Of a DNA stretch of 47,608 nucleotides, positions 18,857 through 28,068 are shown one piece after another. A program made the position numbers and the translations under genes. Source of the stretch: an uncultured Helicobacter sp. (GTDB taxonomy: Bacteria > Campylobacterota > Campylobacteria > Campylobacterales > Helicobacteraceae); contig CASFZH010000011.1 of assembly GCA_949299115.1 (NCBI GenBank), positions 1-47,608 of the forward strand. Reading direction: 5' to 3'. How positions within the stretch are numbered: the first letter of the stretch is position 1; every line of letters begins with the position of its first letter. Under the pieces are notes generated by a model. It was not told the DNA's origin, did not search any database, and was given only the letters and a program-made list of their open reading frames with translations.

Positions 18857-20305
18857 TTAAAATACATAAGTTACAAGAAATCTAAATCTACCCATAGATG
18901 GATTACCTATCAAATAACCATAAAATGCTGTCATGCTAACACTATCAGTAAATTTATAACTTATTGTTGGACTAATATCGACGAGTTGTGCGGCAGCAAC
19001 TTTATTACCATTTCCATATAACCAATTGCTAACAGTATTCAAATTACCGTCAGTTCCAGCTTTTTTTAAGAAATAGAAATGTGTTGTTTCAACATAGGCA
19101 ATATCAAGTGCAAAACCAAATTTTTTGTATCCAGCTTCTAATTTTATGTATGGAGAGATAATGGAGCTATTCCTAAATCCGCCAACTCCTAAGATTCCAA
19201 AACCATTTGCCTCTGCACCTGAAAAGCTATTCCATAAGCCTCCACCCGGCTTAAGACCACCAGTATTATCAATCAATGTTCCATAACCATCACCAAAACT
19301 CCCTAAAAATCCTAATGACAATCCAAAAAATCCAATGGGTTTAGAAGGCTCATCGTCTCCACTAGTAGCAACAAAATTATAACGGTAGTCCAATCGAATA
19401 TTATACATACCTCTATTTTTTGCTGCCCATGTATCACGTGCTGAAGCTCTAAATAAAGCAGCAAACTGTGCATCACCCTCTAAAATAGGATTATCAGTAA
19501 GACCAGTGGCAGACACTTGCCCAAGAATGCTTAATGAATGATTGCTAAATTTTGCTGTATAACTTAAATCAGCAAAAACCATATAAGGAGCAAATTTATG
19601 AATATAGGTATACCAAAGATTATATGATACCCCTGTTTTTTGTGTAAAATCTGCATCACTTGTAAAAGATACCATAAAGACATTGTTTCCTACACCGCTT
19701 CCAATGGTGCTTATACTATTTGTGGCATTAGGTACACTATAAACCGCACGTGAAATATACATATCATCACCTACCCATGAATCCCACCATTGAAAGCCTA
19801 TATTGAGCCAAGATATGTCTTTATTATCAATAAAGATTCCTAAGGCTCTATCAAGATTTGTATCATTAAAAGGTGTTTTTGGGCTTTGTTGCCCAGCTCG
19901 CAATGTTGTTTTGGTATTGAGCTGTTCCTTTGCATTATAAGTGATATAAAAGTCTCCAATATTAAAACGGTCAGATGCACTAAAAAATTGATCACCTCTA
20001 CTTGCTGAAATCTCAGTATCGGTATAATTGTTATCAGGAGTTGAAGTTCCTTTTGAGAAAAATATCCCAACAGACCCACTCCAGCCAGCGACTTCTCCTG
20101 TTGTAATTGTGGGCTTAAAACGTAATTGATAACGCGTTCCAGCAGCATCTCTACCATGTAATGTGGATATTCTTCCAAATGCAAAACCCTCAATTTTTGC
20201 ATTTTGTATAGCGTCCATGAGCTTTGCAGCTTGTATATTTGTAATACTGCTACTAGCTATTAAACTACTTAATAATAATGTTTTTGAATAAAATTTCATC
20301 ATCAT
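18857..20305 (-). CDS. OprD-like outer membrane porin (Campylobacterota type)
   Basis: A 482-residue outer-membrane beta-barrel protein. The signal peptide is basic-hydrophobic (MMMKFYSKTLLLSSLIASSS) with cleavage near IQA-AKLMD. The mature part alternates amphipathic strands with Gly/Asn/Asp-rich loops and ends in the aromatic sorting signal FLVTYVF. GFAFGRISTLHGRDAAGTRY and the LRAGQQSPKTPFNDT plug-like region match the abundant OprD-family porins of Helicobacter and Campylobacter. It probably admits small hydrophilic nutrients; the substrate is not deducible. The start has AAGGA upstream; three consecutive ATGs leave the exact residue uncertain by two. The 1-kb gene-free region upstream holds two large palindromes. 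Confidence 0.85.
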   Translation of the reverse strand: MMMKFYSKTLLLSSLIASSSITNIQAAKLMDAIQNAKIEGFAFGRISTLHGRDAAGTRYQLRFKPTITTGEVAGWSGSVGIFFSKGTSTPDNNYTDTEISASRGDQFFSASDRFNIGDFYITYNAKEQLNTKTTLRAGQQSPKTPFNDTNLDRALGIFIDNKDISWLNIGFQWWDSWVGDDMYISRAVYSVPNATNSISTIGSGVGNNVFMVSFTSDADFTQKTGVSYNLWYTYIHKFAPYMVFADLSYTAKFSNHSLSILGQVSATGLTDNPILEGDAQFAALFRASARDTWAAKNRGMYNIRLDYRYNFVATSGDDEPSKPIGFFGLSLGFLGSFGDGYGTLIDNTGGLKPGGGLWNSFSGAEANGFGILGVGGFRNSSIISPYIKLEAGYKKFGFALDIAYVETTHFYFLKKAGTDGNLNTVSNWLYGNGNKVAAAQLVDISPTISYKFTDSVSMTAFYGYLIGNPSMGRFRFLVTYVF

Positions 20306-20435
20306 AAATCCTTAATCTATAAAATGATTGTTTTCATTCTAACATAAATTACAAAAAAATTACAAAAAAATTAATTTTTATTAAATAAAAGGTTAATTTC
20401 TGGTATTTATTTTGAATAAAATTATTATAAGATAA

Positions 20436-20483
20436 ATTTTATTTTTTATTTAAAAACTATAGTTTTTAAATAAAAAATAAAAT
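20436..20483. repeat. 48-bp perfect palindrome, A-T rich
   Basis: Arms 20436-20459 and 20460-20483 are exact complements with no loop; the centre is CTATAG. It lies 131 bases upstream of the porin start codon. As a cruciform or RNA hairpin it could regulate or terminate transcription. No factor is identified. Confidence 0.75.
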
Positions 20484-20531
20484 AAAGATAAAGTTATATA
20501 TTATATTTATTGAAATAAATTCTAAATTACT

Positions 20532-20572
20532 TAATTTAAATATATAAAAATTATTTTTATATATTTAAATTA
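20532..20572. repeat. 19-bp perfect inverted repeat with 3-base loop
   Basis: Arms 20532-20550 and 20554-20572 pair fully, consist only of A and T, and enclose TTA. The 5' side of the loop ends in A5 and the 3' side begins T5. It could act as a terminator in either direction, or as a regulatory palindrome together with the one 50 bases away. Confidence 0.7.
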
Positions 20573-21348
20573 TGATTTAATTTTACAAAAAGTAACATAA
20601 TAAAAATTAATAATGGAATAAAAGTAAAAAATATAAAAACCCGAAAGATATGTAAATATCCATATCATGTGATAAGACACCATTAATACAATCTTATCTT
20701 TATAGCATTTAAAAGATTTGTGTGATTCTGTATTTTTCTACATTGCTAATAATGCAGAATCATTGTGGAGATTCCTAGTGTGATAGGAAGATTAGTCTTA
20801 AAATCTACAGTTATGTGTTTTATATGTTTGAATGATAGATTTAATAATCTAAAAAGTTTTTGAAGTAAATATTGGTTTTGATATCTCATGAGATTCTAAA
20901 CAATACTCAATTGAGTTTTAGAAAGTTTTGTTTTATATAGAAGCAATTACGGCATAGCTATCACTATTACTTTGTTATATTATTAATTATATAGCTATAG
21001 AAAATTAAAGATTATAAAATGTAAATTTATTTAGAAATATTATTAAAAGAGAGGTAATATTTTTATACCATATTTAAAATATTTGATTATATTGAAACTT
21101 AAAATCAGGGGATGGGTATCTTTTGTTGAATTTTTCATCATTATAGATACTATTATGCGTATGAGCATAGAATCATATATTTCATTATTGTGTATTCACA
21201 CATAAATTGAGTTTATTGCTTGTGGCAAAGCTTTTTATAAAATATTACAAGAGTGCTAAACCAAAAGATATATAATCTTAAATTTAGTAGCCCAATAAGA
21301 TAGAGAAATAGCTATAGTTTGTTTATATTTCTCTATCTCAGATTCTAA

Positions 21349-21741
21349 TTAACGTTTAGAGAATTGTGGACTTCTTCGTGCCTTACGTTTACCATATTTC
21401 TTTCTTTCTACAATTCTTGAATCTCTAGTAAGTAGTCCAGCACTTTTTAAATCTTTACGAAAAGCATCTCTATCAAAGTTATTCAAAGCCTTTGCAATTC
21501 CACTACGTAATGCTTCCGCTTGTGCAGAATACCCACCACCGAATGTAATCGCATGGATATCGACCGAATTTTGTTGTTTAGTAATTACTAGGGGTTGCAT
21601 AACTTTCATTTTGATAGAATCATGACCACCTAGCCACTCATCTAACCCTATGTTATTAATCACTAATTTGCCTGTCCCAGCACTTAACCATACCTTTGCA
21701 ATTGCTGTTTTTCTCTTACCTGTTGCATAAACTTTATTCAT
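21349..21741 (-). CDS. rpsI: 30S ribosomal protein S9
   Basis: A 130-residue protein with [18 protein letters not shown] at the start and the universally conserved basic tail [16 protein letters not shown], which reaches the ribosomal P site. AAAGGA precedes the ATG. It lies 12 bases after rplM, the usual rplM-rpsI pair. Confidence 0.98.
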   Translation of the reverse strand: MNKVYATGKRKTAIAKVWLSAGTGKLVINNIGLDEWLGGHDSIKMKVMQPLVITKQQNSVDIHAITFGGGYSAQAEALRSGIAKALNNFDRDAFRKDLKSAGLLTRDSRIVERKKYGKRKARRSPQFSKR

Positions 21742-21753
21742 TATATTCCTTTA

Positions 21754-22188
21754 TTACGCTTTTTTAGAATTAGCCACTTGTGCTGTATGCGGATGTGTAT
21801 CGCTTGTGTAGACTTTGAGTTTTTTTAACATAGCTCTACCTAACTTTGTCTTAGGTAGCATTCCACGAACTGCTAGTCTATAAAGCTTTTCAGGTTGTTT
21901 ATCTAACATTTGTGCTAAAGTTTTAGACTTCGTGCTACCAAAGTATCCAGAATGTGTGTAATACTTTTTGTCTGCAAGCTTATTAGCTCCGTTAAAACAT
22001 ACATCTTTGGCATTGATAACAATAACAAAATCACCACAATCTAAATGTGGAGTATATGTCGGTTTATGTTTGCCTCGCAAGATAATGGCTATTTCGGCAA
22101 TAAATCGACCAAATATTTTGCCCTTAGCGTCAAGAACAATCCAACTTCGCTGTATTTCTCCCTGCTTTGGTGTTTTTGTAATTTCCAT
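21754..22188 (-). CDS. rplM: 50S ribosomal protein L13
   Basis: A 144-residue protein. [45 protein letters not shown] and the later [21 protein letters not shown] are diagnostic for L13. AAAGG lies upstream of the ATG. It is the first gene of the rplM-rpsI operon. Confidence 0.98.
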   Translation of the reverse strand: MEITKTPKQGEIQRSWIVLDAKGKIFGRFIAEIAIILRGKHKPTYTPHLDCGDFVIVINAKDVCFNGANKLADKKYYTHSGYFGSTKSKTLAQMLDKQPEKLYRLAVRGMLPKTKLGRAMLKKLKVYTSDTHPHTAQVANSKKA

Positions 22189-22601
22189 AGTAAACCTTTA
22201 AAATTGAAACATTAAAATCGAAATTGTAATGTATTAAAACTTAAATATGACTTAAATTAAGAAATTTTTAAAGTTTTATATTGTGTTTTTTTGTGTGAGG
22301 AAAGGCAGATATAAAACTATTTTATATCCTATATTCATAGGGTATTTGGATTATGCGGAATTGGAATTTCAAATTCCGTTAATATAATTTAAAAGTAAAG
22401 CAGAATCTATAAGCGAACATATCCATTATTGCTTAACTTCAATATAAATGACTTTTATTTGCAACAGAAGCTTTGCAAATAATAACAATACAAAAAATAT
22501 CTTTTTTACAAATGTTGCATAAGGGAATTCTCTATACAACGTATTTTTGTATTGTAAATCATAATATGTATTTAGATTCATAGTATTTATATAATTACTA
22601 G
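22189..22601. other. rplM upstream region
   Basis: 413 bases without a gene. It contains a hairpin, CGGAATT (22356-22362) pairing with AATTCCG (22372-22378). It must hold the rplM-rpsI promoter and the 3' end of the MORN/PDZ transcript. No L13 autoregulatory structure could be assigned. Confidence 0.4.
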
Positions 22602-24155
22602 TTATCGTATAATTTGTATACGTTCTCCATTTTCATATATTTCATGACGGATAATGTTGCCATTTTCTTCCCACTCCCTTTGCACACCGTCTAACACGCC
22701 CTTTATATTAAAATTCCCCTCTTTTTTTAGTTTTCCATTTTCATACCATTCTTTATAGGAAAGAGGATGATTGTTGTCATATTGTGCTTCCACGACGAGT
22801 TGCAATTCCCCTGTTTTTTTATAGCTTGGGTCTGCATCCAATGTCATAGTAGCATTATAATATTTATCTGTGCTTGGTCGGTAGATTTTTATTATTACCT
22901 TATCTTTTGCATAGAGCGTTGATAGAATATTTTTGGCATCTTCAGAATTACCAATTTTTATATTATTGATTGCGACAATTACATCATTTTGACGTATGCC
23001 ATATTTAGCAGCAGCAAATCCTTCTATTACATCTGTTATTAATGCTCCTTGTGTAATACGATAAAGATTATAAATATCGTCCCATGTCGTTAAATTGCGT
23101 AATGATACTCCTAAATATGCCGGTGTTGTATCTTTTATCATCCATATTTTTTGCATACCATGGACCTTGCCTTTATCGTTAAAATTAAACAGGGCTTTTG
23201 CGACATTTTCCTCATTTATCTGCATTGCATTTTGCAGTTTGCCTTTTTGAAAAAAAGCTGTGAGTGATTGTTGTCCATTTTTGATTTTTACTTCCCCATT
23301 GAGTTTAGAATCTGTAATATTCAATGTTGTTTGTATTTCTCCGTTATTCTCATAGCGAATTTGATTCCCATCTAGCTTGCCTTTATTAAAATTGAGCTCC
23401 ATAATGGTATTGCCATTTTCTCCATAAAAACTTTGTTTGCCATGATACATATCTCCTCTGCAATGTATATTGTAAAGCAGATTTCCTTTTGTATCATAGC
23501 CCTTTATTTGACATTCTTTGCCATTGCATTGTCGTGCCTCTCGGATATTTTCCTTATCGTCATCGAAAGTCAATGTATTACTATGTAGCTCATTAAAATA
23601 TTTTTTAGAAAAATAGCTATCTTTTAGCGTACTATTAAAAGAGCGATTCAGATTTTCACCAAAAAGTTCATAAAATATCTCATATCCAATTGATGTTTCT
23701 TTTTGTTTTGTTTCTTTTTCTATTTGCTGTATTTGTTCATAGCTAGAAATAGGGGGCAGACGGAGGTCGTTAAATGATTCATGGTCCACTAAAGAATATA
23801 CTAAAGATTCCGAAAACATAGCATTAAATCCATCATAGCTTGAATAATTAGAATCTACAGAATCTTGTTGCTTAATAATACATTGTTGTTTATATTCATG
23901 ATGAGTATCTTCACTTGTTTCTGTATTTTCTGTCTCTTTATAATTTGCTTCATATCGGGATAACATAATATAAACTAATAAGCCAATGATTACAATAAAA
24001 AGCACACAGATGAGAATTTGAATCCCCAAATTTTTATAACGCTTTTCTTTTTTTGTGGTTGTGTGTTCTGAAGGAGATTCTATATTGTGTGTATTTGTAT
24101 ATCCAAGTTTTTTTGGTGTATTATCTTTTTTTTGAAAAAATTTTATTAAATTCAT
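22602..24155 (-). CDS. Membrane-anchored MORN-repeat and PDZ fusion protein
   Basis: I place the start at the ATG at 24155 (AAAGG seven bases upstream). A frame opening at 24275 would add 40 residues without a ribosome site. This gives 517 residues: a cytosolic stub, one membrane helix (about 43-65), a polar linker, then YwqK/MORN_2-type repeats (about 220-335; phrases such as YHGKQSFYGENGN and KLDGNQIRYENNGE). A PDZ domain follows (about 347-435; AYLGVSLRNL ... ALITDVIEGFAAAKYGIRQNDVIVAINN, the HtrA-like carboxylate-binding layout). Further MORN_2 repeats form the end (about 465-510; SYKEWYENGKLKKEGNF, VQREWEENGN). The protein probably faces the periplasm as an adaptor recognising C-termini. 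No protease residues are seen. It follows the ATP-sulfurylase-like gene by about 195 bases on the same strand. Confidence 0.75.
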   Translation of the reverse strand: MNLIKFFQKKDNTPKKLGYTNTHNIESPSEHTTTKKEKRYKNLGIQILICVLFIVIIGLLVYIMLSRYEANYKETENTETSEDTHHEYKQQCIIKQQDSVDSNYSSYDGFNAMFSESLVYSLVDHESFNDLRLPPISSYEQIQQIEKETKQKETSIGYEIFYELFGENLNRSFNSTLKDSYFSKKYFNELHSNTLTFDDDKENIREARQCNGKECQIKGYDTKGNLLYNIHCRGDMYHGKQSFYGENGNTIMELNFNKGKLDGNQIRYENNGEIQTTLNITDSKLNGEVKIKNGQQSLTAFFQKGKLQNAMQINEENVAKALFNFNDKGKVHGMQKIWMIKDTTPAYLGVSLRNLTTWDDIYNLYRITQGALITDVIEGFAAAKYGIRQNDVIVAINNIKIGNSEDAKNILSTLYAKDKVIIKIYRPSTDKYYNATMTLDADPSYKKTGELQLVVEAQYDNNHPLSYKEWYENGKLKKEGNFNIKGVLDGVQREWEENGNIIRHEIYENGERIQIIR

Positions 24156-24350
24156 AAGAAAACCTTTTGCAAAATGATAAAGCATAGGCATTCTATCAAA
24201 AAAAGAAAAACTAAACAAGGCTAAATATCTATGAATCAAGATAAATAAATGGCAAGCGTGAAATTTGATAAACACTATTAGTTCATCTTTAATAAATCAT
24301 TATTGGATTTTGATTTATTTATACGATAGCTTTAATGTTGGCTAAGATAT

Positions 24351-25538
24351 TTAATTTAACGAAGTTGTCTGATAAAGCTGCATGAGTTTTAAATAAAACT
24401 CTTCTTCTCCACTATTTTGAATGATTCCATTTGATGGTAAAATGTCGTAATATAATCTATCTAAGTCTTTGAATCTATTGGGGAAAAGAGCTGAAAGAAT
24501 GATAGCTGAAATCTGTCGTCTTACGAGCATAGCAGGTGGAAGTAATCCCAATCTAAAAAATTCAATAAAAGATTCTGCATTATAATTGATATGATGATGG
24601 TGTCCATGTGGACATGTGTGGGTGGATACTAAAGTTTTACAGGTATCGCAATATACATATTCTGGTAGAATCTGTACTTCTAAATCAATGCCCTGCAGGG
24701 AATCAAAAATCGAATGTACCTCATTATCCAAGTAGTATACAGATAAACCGCGATTGTTTTCACCCACTAAAAGCTTAGAACAACCAAAATTTTTTGCAAC
24801 AATAGCATTCATTATCATTCTATTTTGTCCAGCATAGAGGTATGTATCATCATGAGGAATGATAATGACTTTTTCTTTCATTAAATAATTATCTACTAAA
24901 AACTCTAAGCATTTTAGACGTAAATCATATCCAATCAAATCATTTTTATATGGTTTCAGTAGAAAAATAACAAGTAAATCACAATGCCCTAAAGCATCTC
25001 GCATAATTTTTTCATGTACTCTATGCAAGGGATTAGCACCCATTACAATCCCCATAATATTACGTGCATTAAGCACTTCTATACGTGCTAAGAGGCGTTC
25101 TTTGTGTTTAGCGATTTCATTATGTTCTAATGTATACTTACCACATACACACAATTCATCAATGCGATTTTCTATATCTCGAATCCGCTTTGATGCAAAA
25201 TCTCCACCCATGATTTTACGTATACGTTCTGCCTTGTCTATTTGAAATACAGAATCTACTACAATATTTCCAGACTTTTGTCCGTCTGTGATAAGATCTA
25301 AAGTTTCACCTTTTTTAGCTTTTGATAAAACTTCTTTATTACGTTTACCACTTGGACTAAGCAAAAATGGACAAGGATAACTTTGGTTTGCAAACATACC
25401 ACTTGCATTGACCTCTAACATTTGTTTTTTATTCATTAATTCTTGAACGGGATACAACAATCCTTCTTTTGCAAGATTTAAGACAGAAATAGCTTCTTTA
25501 TCGATATAAAGCTGTTTATTTTTTTCTTGAGATTCCAT
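24351..25538 (-). CDS. ATP-sulfurylase-like protein with altered active site (Cj1609 type)
   Basis: A 395-residue protein with the PUA-like N-terminal and nucleotidyltransferase domains of archaeal/dissimilatory ATP sulfurylase. The catalytic QxRNPxHRxH motif reads MGANPLHRVH (166-175), with Gln and Arg lost. GRDHAG reads GENNRG (259-264). The zinc ligands known from the Thermus enzyme are intact: C297, C300, C309, H313, in a stretch ending with four His. The fold and metal site are thus retained while residues for sulfate and ATP chemistry are changed. A different nucleotidyl or nucleotide-binding role is possible. The start overlaps the preceding regulator gene by 23 bases, implying translational coupling. 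I recall the order ispDF / regulator / sat-like as Cj1607-Cj1609 in Campylobacter jejuni. Confidence 0.8.
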   Translation of the reverse strand: MESQEKNKQLYIDKEAISVLNLAKEGLLYPVQELMNKKQMLEVNASGMFANQSYPCPFLLSPSGKRNKEVLSKAKKGETLDLITDGQKSGNIVVDSVFQIDKAERIRKIMGGDFASKRIRDIENRIDELCVCGKYTLEHNEIAKHKERLLARIEVLNARNIMGIVMGANPLHRVHEKIMRDALGHCDLLVIFLLKPYKNDLIGYDLRLKCLEFLVDNYLMKEKVIIIPHDDTYLYAGQNRMIMNAIVAKNFGCSKLLVGENNRGLSVYYLDNEVHSIFDSLQGIDLEVQILPEYVYCDTCKTLVSTHTCPHGHHHHINYNAESFIEFFRLGLLPPAMLVRRQISAIILSALFPNRFKDLDRLYYDILPSNGIIQNSGEEEFYLKLMQLYQTTSLN

Positions 25539-26397
25539 ATTTTTTCCTTTTTTCCCATAAGCTTTTCCTACTCATGCCAAGCTTTTTAGCTAACTCAACA
25601 TCAGGATACCTACTTTCAAACTTTGTAATGACAATTCTTTCATATTCTCGAATCGATAGAATCTCGCTTCCTATTTCTAAATTATTTGCCATATTTGTTA
25701 TATCCGCAATTTGTGGAAAAGACACTTTATCATCAGAAATCATAGAGATGATAAGATTATAATGTGCCATTTTCTCTAAAAATTCTTTCTTTTCTTGTTT
25801 TTTTAGATTCTCACAATTTGTGATGTAATATATTTTATTTTTATCAAAATTAAACTGATTCCATGCAATATTTTTAAGGCTTAAAAAATCAAAGCGAATC
25901 TTTCGTTCAATAGCATATTTCATTGCATAAATATCTGCACTCCTTTGGGAGCTTGCCTTAATGAGAATGGGTAGATTATATTGTGGTAAAGTTGGCGTTT
26001 GCAATTCATTTTGTATAAAAGTAAAGTAATTGTTGAAGAATGCAATATCTTCTGTTAATTCTTTAAATCCTCTATAATGTTCTATTTTTCGCACAAGCTC
26101 GTCCATGATAAAAGGTTTAATGATATAATCTTTTGCTCCTAATTTAAGTGGTTTAGACACCGTATCATCACTCACATAAGATACCATAAGCACGATAATA
26201 GCATTTTGATGTTGTTCGATAATGCTTCGATAATTTTGCCCAACTGTATTTGTTGATAGCAATACAATGTCAAAATTGCTTTTATTCATTGCTTCTTCTA
26301 ATGATGAAGTGATAAATGAAACATGTCCGCTATCTGCAAGCTTGCTTGCTATACTCTGTGCAAGGTAGGTTTCGCTCTCTATAATTAAAACATTCAT
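25516..26397 (-). CDS. HP1021-type atypical orphan response regulator
   Basis: A 293-residue protein with an N-terminal receiver domain (1-115) and a C-terminal Fis-like helix-turn-helix (VELAKKLGMSRKSLWEKRKKYG, about 267-288). The phosphoacceptor Asp is replaced: the strand reads FDIVLLSTN with Ser48 where Asp is expected. The conserved Lys in IIKPF is kept, so phosphorylation is not the likely switch. H. pylori HP1021 and C. jejuni Cj1608 share these traits. From the literature they bind the replication origin and control many genes, partly in response to redox. It lies 13 bases after ispDF and overlaps the next gene by 23 bases. Confidence 0.88.
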   Translation of the reverse strand: MNVLIIESETYLAQSIASKLADSGHVSFITSSLEEAMNKSNFDIVLLSTNTVGQNYRSIIEQHQNAIIVLMVSYVSDDTVSKPLKLGAKDYIIKPFIMDELVRKIEHYRGFKELTEDIAFFNNYFTFIQNELQTPTLPQYNLPILIKASSQRSADIYAMKYAIERKIRFDFLSLKNIAWNQFNFDKNKIYYITNCENLKKQEKKEFLEKMAHYNLIISMISDDKVSFPQIADITNMANNLEIGSEILSIREYERIVITKFESRYPDVELAKKLGMSRKSLWEKRKKYGISRKK

Positions 26398-26410
26398 GTT
26401 ATTCCTTTTC

Positions 26411-27823
26411 TTAAATTTCTCGCAGCTGAAGTTGAGTTATGCTTTGGACCATGACACCCTCTTTTCTCCCAATAAATCCAAGCTTTTCTGTTGTTGTAGC
26501 TTTGATATTTATTTGGGATTTATTAAGATATAAAATATCCGCTAAACACTGCTGCATTGCATTTTTATAAGGAGCAATATGTGGTGTTTGTGCAAGAATT
26601 GTTACATCAATATTCGCAATTTCTAATCCCACACTTAAACAATAGTCATAAACTCGTTTTAGCAGAATTTTAGAATCTATATTGCTGTATGTCATATCGG
26701 TATCAGGGAACATTTCTCCAATATCACCGCCACTCATAGCTCCTAAGATAGAATCTATAATAGCATGAATCCCTACATCACCATCACTATGTGCCTTAAA
26801 ACCAAAATCAGATTCTATCTGTACACCACACAGCCACATAGTTTTAGAATCTTCAAACGCATGAATATCTATGCCTTGCCCTATATAGAGATGATTTGTG
26901 TTGCTATTATTATATGAATTAGGAGTTTGTGGGTAAGGCGATAGGGATTCTATAAAATTTTGCAATATTTTTCTATCTTCTTGAAATGTAATCTTTGCCA
27001 TATCTTTACTGCCTAATACAAGCTCTAAATGTGCATCCTTTAAAGCACAAATTGCACTTGTTTCATCAGTATAATCAGTATTTAATGTAAAGGACTCTTT
27101 AAGCTTTTTTGTTTTTGAAATCTGTGGCGTTTGTATTAAGGCGACATGTTCACGGCATAAATGCGAATAGTTTTGCTTTGTGTTATCACTGCCTTGCGAT
27201 ATTGCATTGTGATACAGAATCGTATCGGATACTGGCAGGTATGGAGCGACACAATCACACTGTGTTTGTGTGAATTTTTGTAACATATTATAAAGTACTT
27301 CTTTTTTTATATTAAACCTTGCACAATCATTCACAATAACTATATCAGAATCTACATATTGTATGGCATTTTTTAACGATTCAAAACGTGATATTCCACC
27401 GCATACAACTTGCACTGGAATAGTATAATCTTGTAATGCTTGAGATGTGAGATTTGTATCATTGTGGCTCATGCTAGTGGGAATAGAAAAATATAAAGAT
27501 TCTGGGGCAAGCTTTTGCATATACGCCTCATCTACCTTTGATGCGACAATAATAGCTTTGTCAAGATGTATTGCGATATCTCTATCTTTTTCGCTTTCAT
27601 TTTTTTGATGAAAGTGCATATCGTGTGTGCATTTAAGAATTGTATGTGTTAGCGAATGTGTTACATAAAGCCACAATGGCATGGTGTTGATTCGTAACCA
27701 CTGCTTTTTAGTAAACGGCTTTTTTGTTGCACAAAGAGAAGTAGTATTGCTACGTATATACGTGTCATGGCAGAATCTTAATGAATCGCCTGCTGCCATT
27801 ATCACTAATGTTGCATGTATCAT
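26411..27823 (-). CDS. ispDF: Bifunctional IspD-IspF, MEP isoprenoid pathway
   Basis: A 470-residue fusion. The N-terminal cytidylyltransferase (1-305) has ATLVIMAAGDSLRF and VVCGGISRFESLKNAI with VNDCARF. It makes CDP-methylerythritol from methylerythritol 4-phosphate. The C-terminal IspF part (about 310-470) has GQGIDIHAF (metal ligands Asp/His), KAHSDGDVGIHAIIDSILGA and KATTTEKLGFIGRKEG. It makes the cyclodiphosphate. The fusion is usual in Campylobacterota. There is a divergent Leu/Asn-rich insert in the IspD part (about 60-110). The ATG at 27823 has a rather distant AAGGAA. Confidence 0.95.
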   Translation of the reverse strand: MIHATLVIMAAGDSLRFCHDTYIRSNTTSLCATKKPFTKKQWLRINTMPLWLYVTHSLTHTILKCTHDMHFHQKNESEKDRDIAIHLDKAIIVASKVDEAYMQKLAPESLYFSIPTSMSHNDTNLTSQALQDYTIPVQVVCGGISRFESLKNAIQYVDSDIVIVNDCARFNIKKEVLYNMLQKFTQTQCDCVAPYLPVSDTILYHNAISQGSDNTKQNYSHLCREHVALIQTPQISKTKKLKESFTLNTDYTDETSAICALKDAHLELVLGSKDMAKITFQEDRKILQNFIESLSPYPQTPNSYNNSNTNHLYIGQGIDIHAFEDSKTMWLCGVQIESDFGFKAHSDGDVGIHAIIDSILGAMSGGDIGEMFPDTDMTYSNIDSKILLKRVYDYCLSVGLEIANIDVTILAQTPHIAPYKNAMQQCLADILYLNKSQINIKATTTEKLGFIGRKEGVMVQSITQLQLREI

Positions 27824-28068
27824 TATCTATTCTTTCCTTAGTCCAAGTATAATGCAATGTTACATTTCATGTCTATTTCATAGCATTGTATTATCTTTAA
27901 AAAACATACATAACATTATATTATAAAATCTGTAAAATTTGTTACTAATTTATACAAAACACTATGCTTTCTTAGTATATTTTATGCAAAATACAATCTA
28001 ATAGAAAAAACATAAGTTTTTGTATAATCTTAATGTATAATATGACATTTTAACCTAAGGATTTTAAA

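Larger units (their letters stand above)
20306..21348. other. 1-kb gene-free AT-rich region upstream of the porin
   Basis: No credible ORF on either strand and no tRNA recognised. 20340-20640 is almost purely A and T and contains two large perfect inverted repeats (20436-20483 and 20532-20572). The right half (20700-21340) has ordinary intergenic composition with scattered AGATTCT words. It should contain the porin promoter and the 3' end of the rpsI transcript. Confidence 0.5.

Noticed and set aside
20306-21348. Hidden small gene in the 1-kb gap
   Set aside because: No frame with a ribosome site and balanced codon use was found on either strand. The palindromes are the only clear structure.
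24351-25538. Functional assimilatory ATP sulfurylase
   Set aside because: Two catalytic motifs are altered and the gene belongs to a conserved ispDF/regulator neighbourhood rather than a sulfur operon.
27950-28068. TPP riboswitch ahead of thiC
   Set aside because: The leader is only about 30 bases after the likely -10 box and lacks the conserved CUGAGA-type core.
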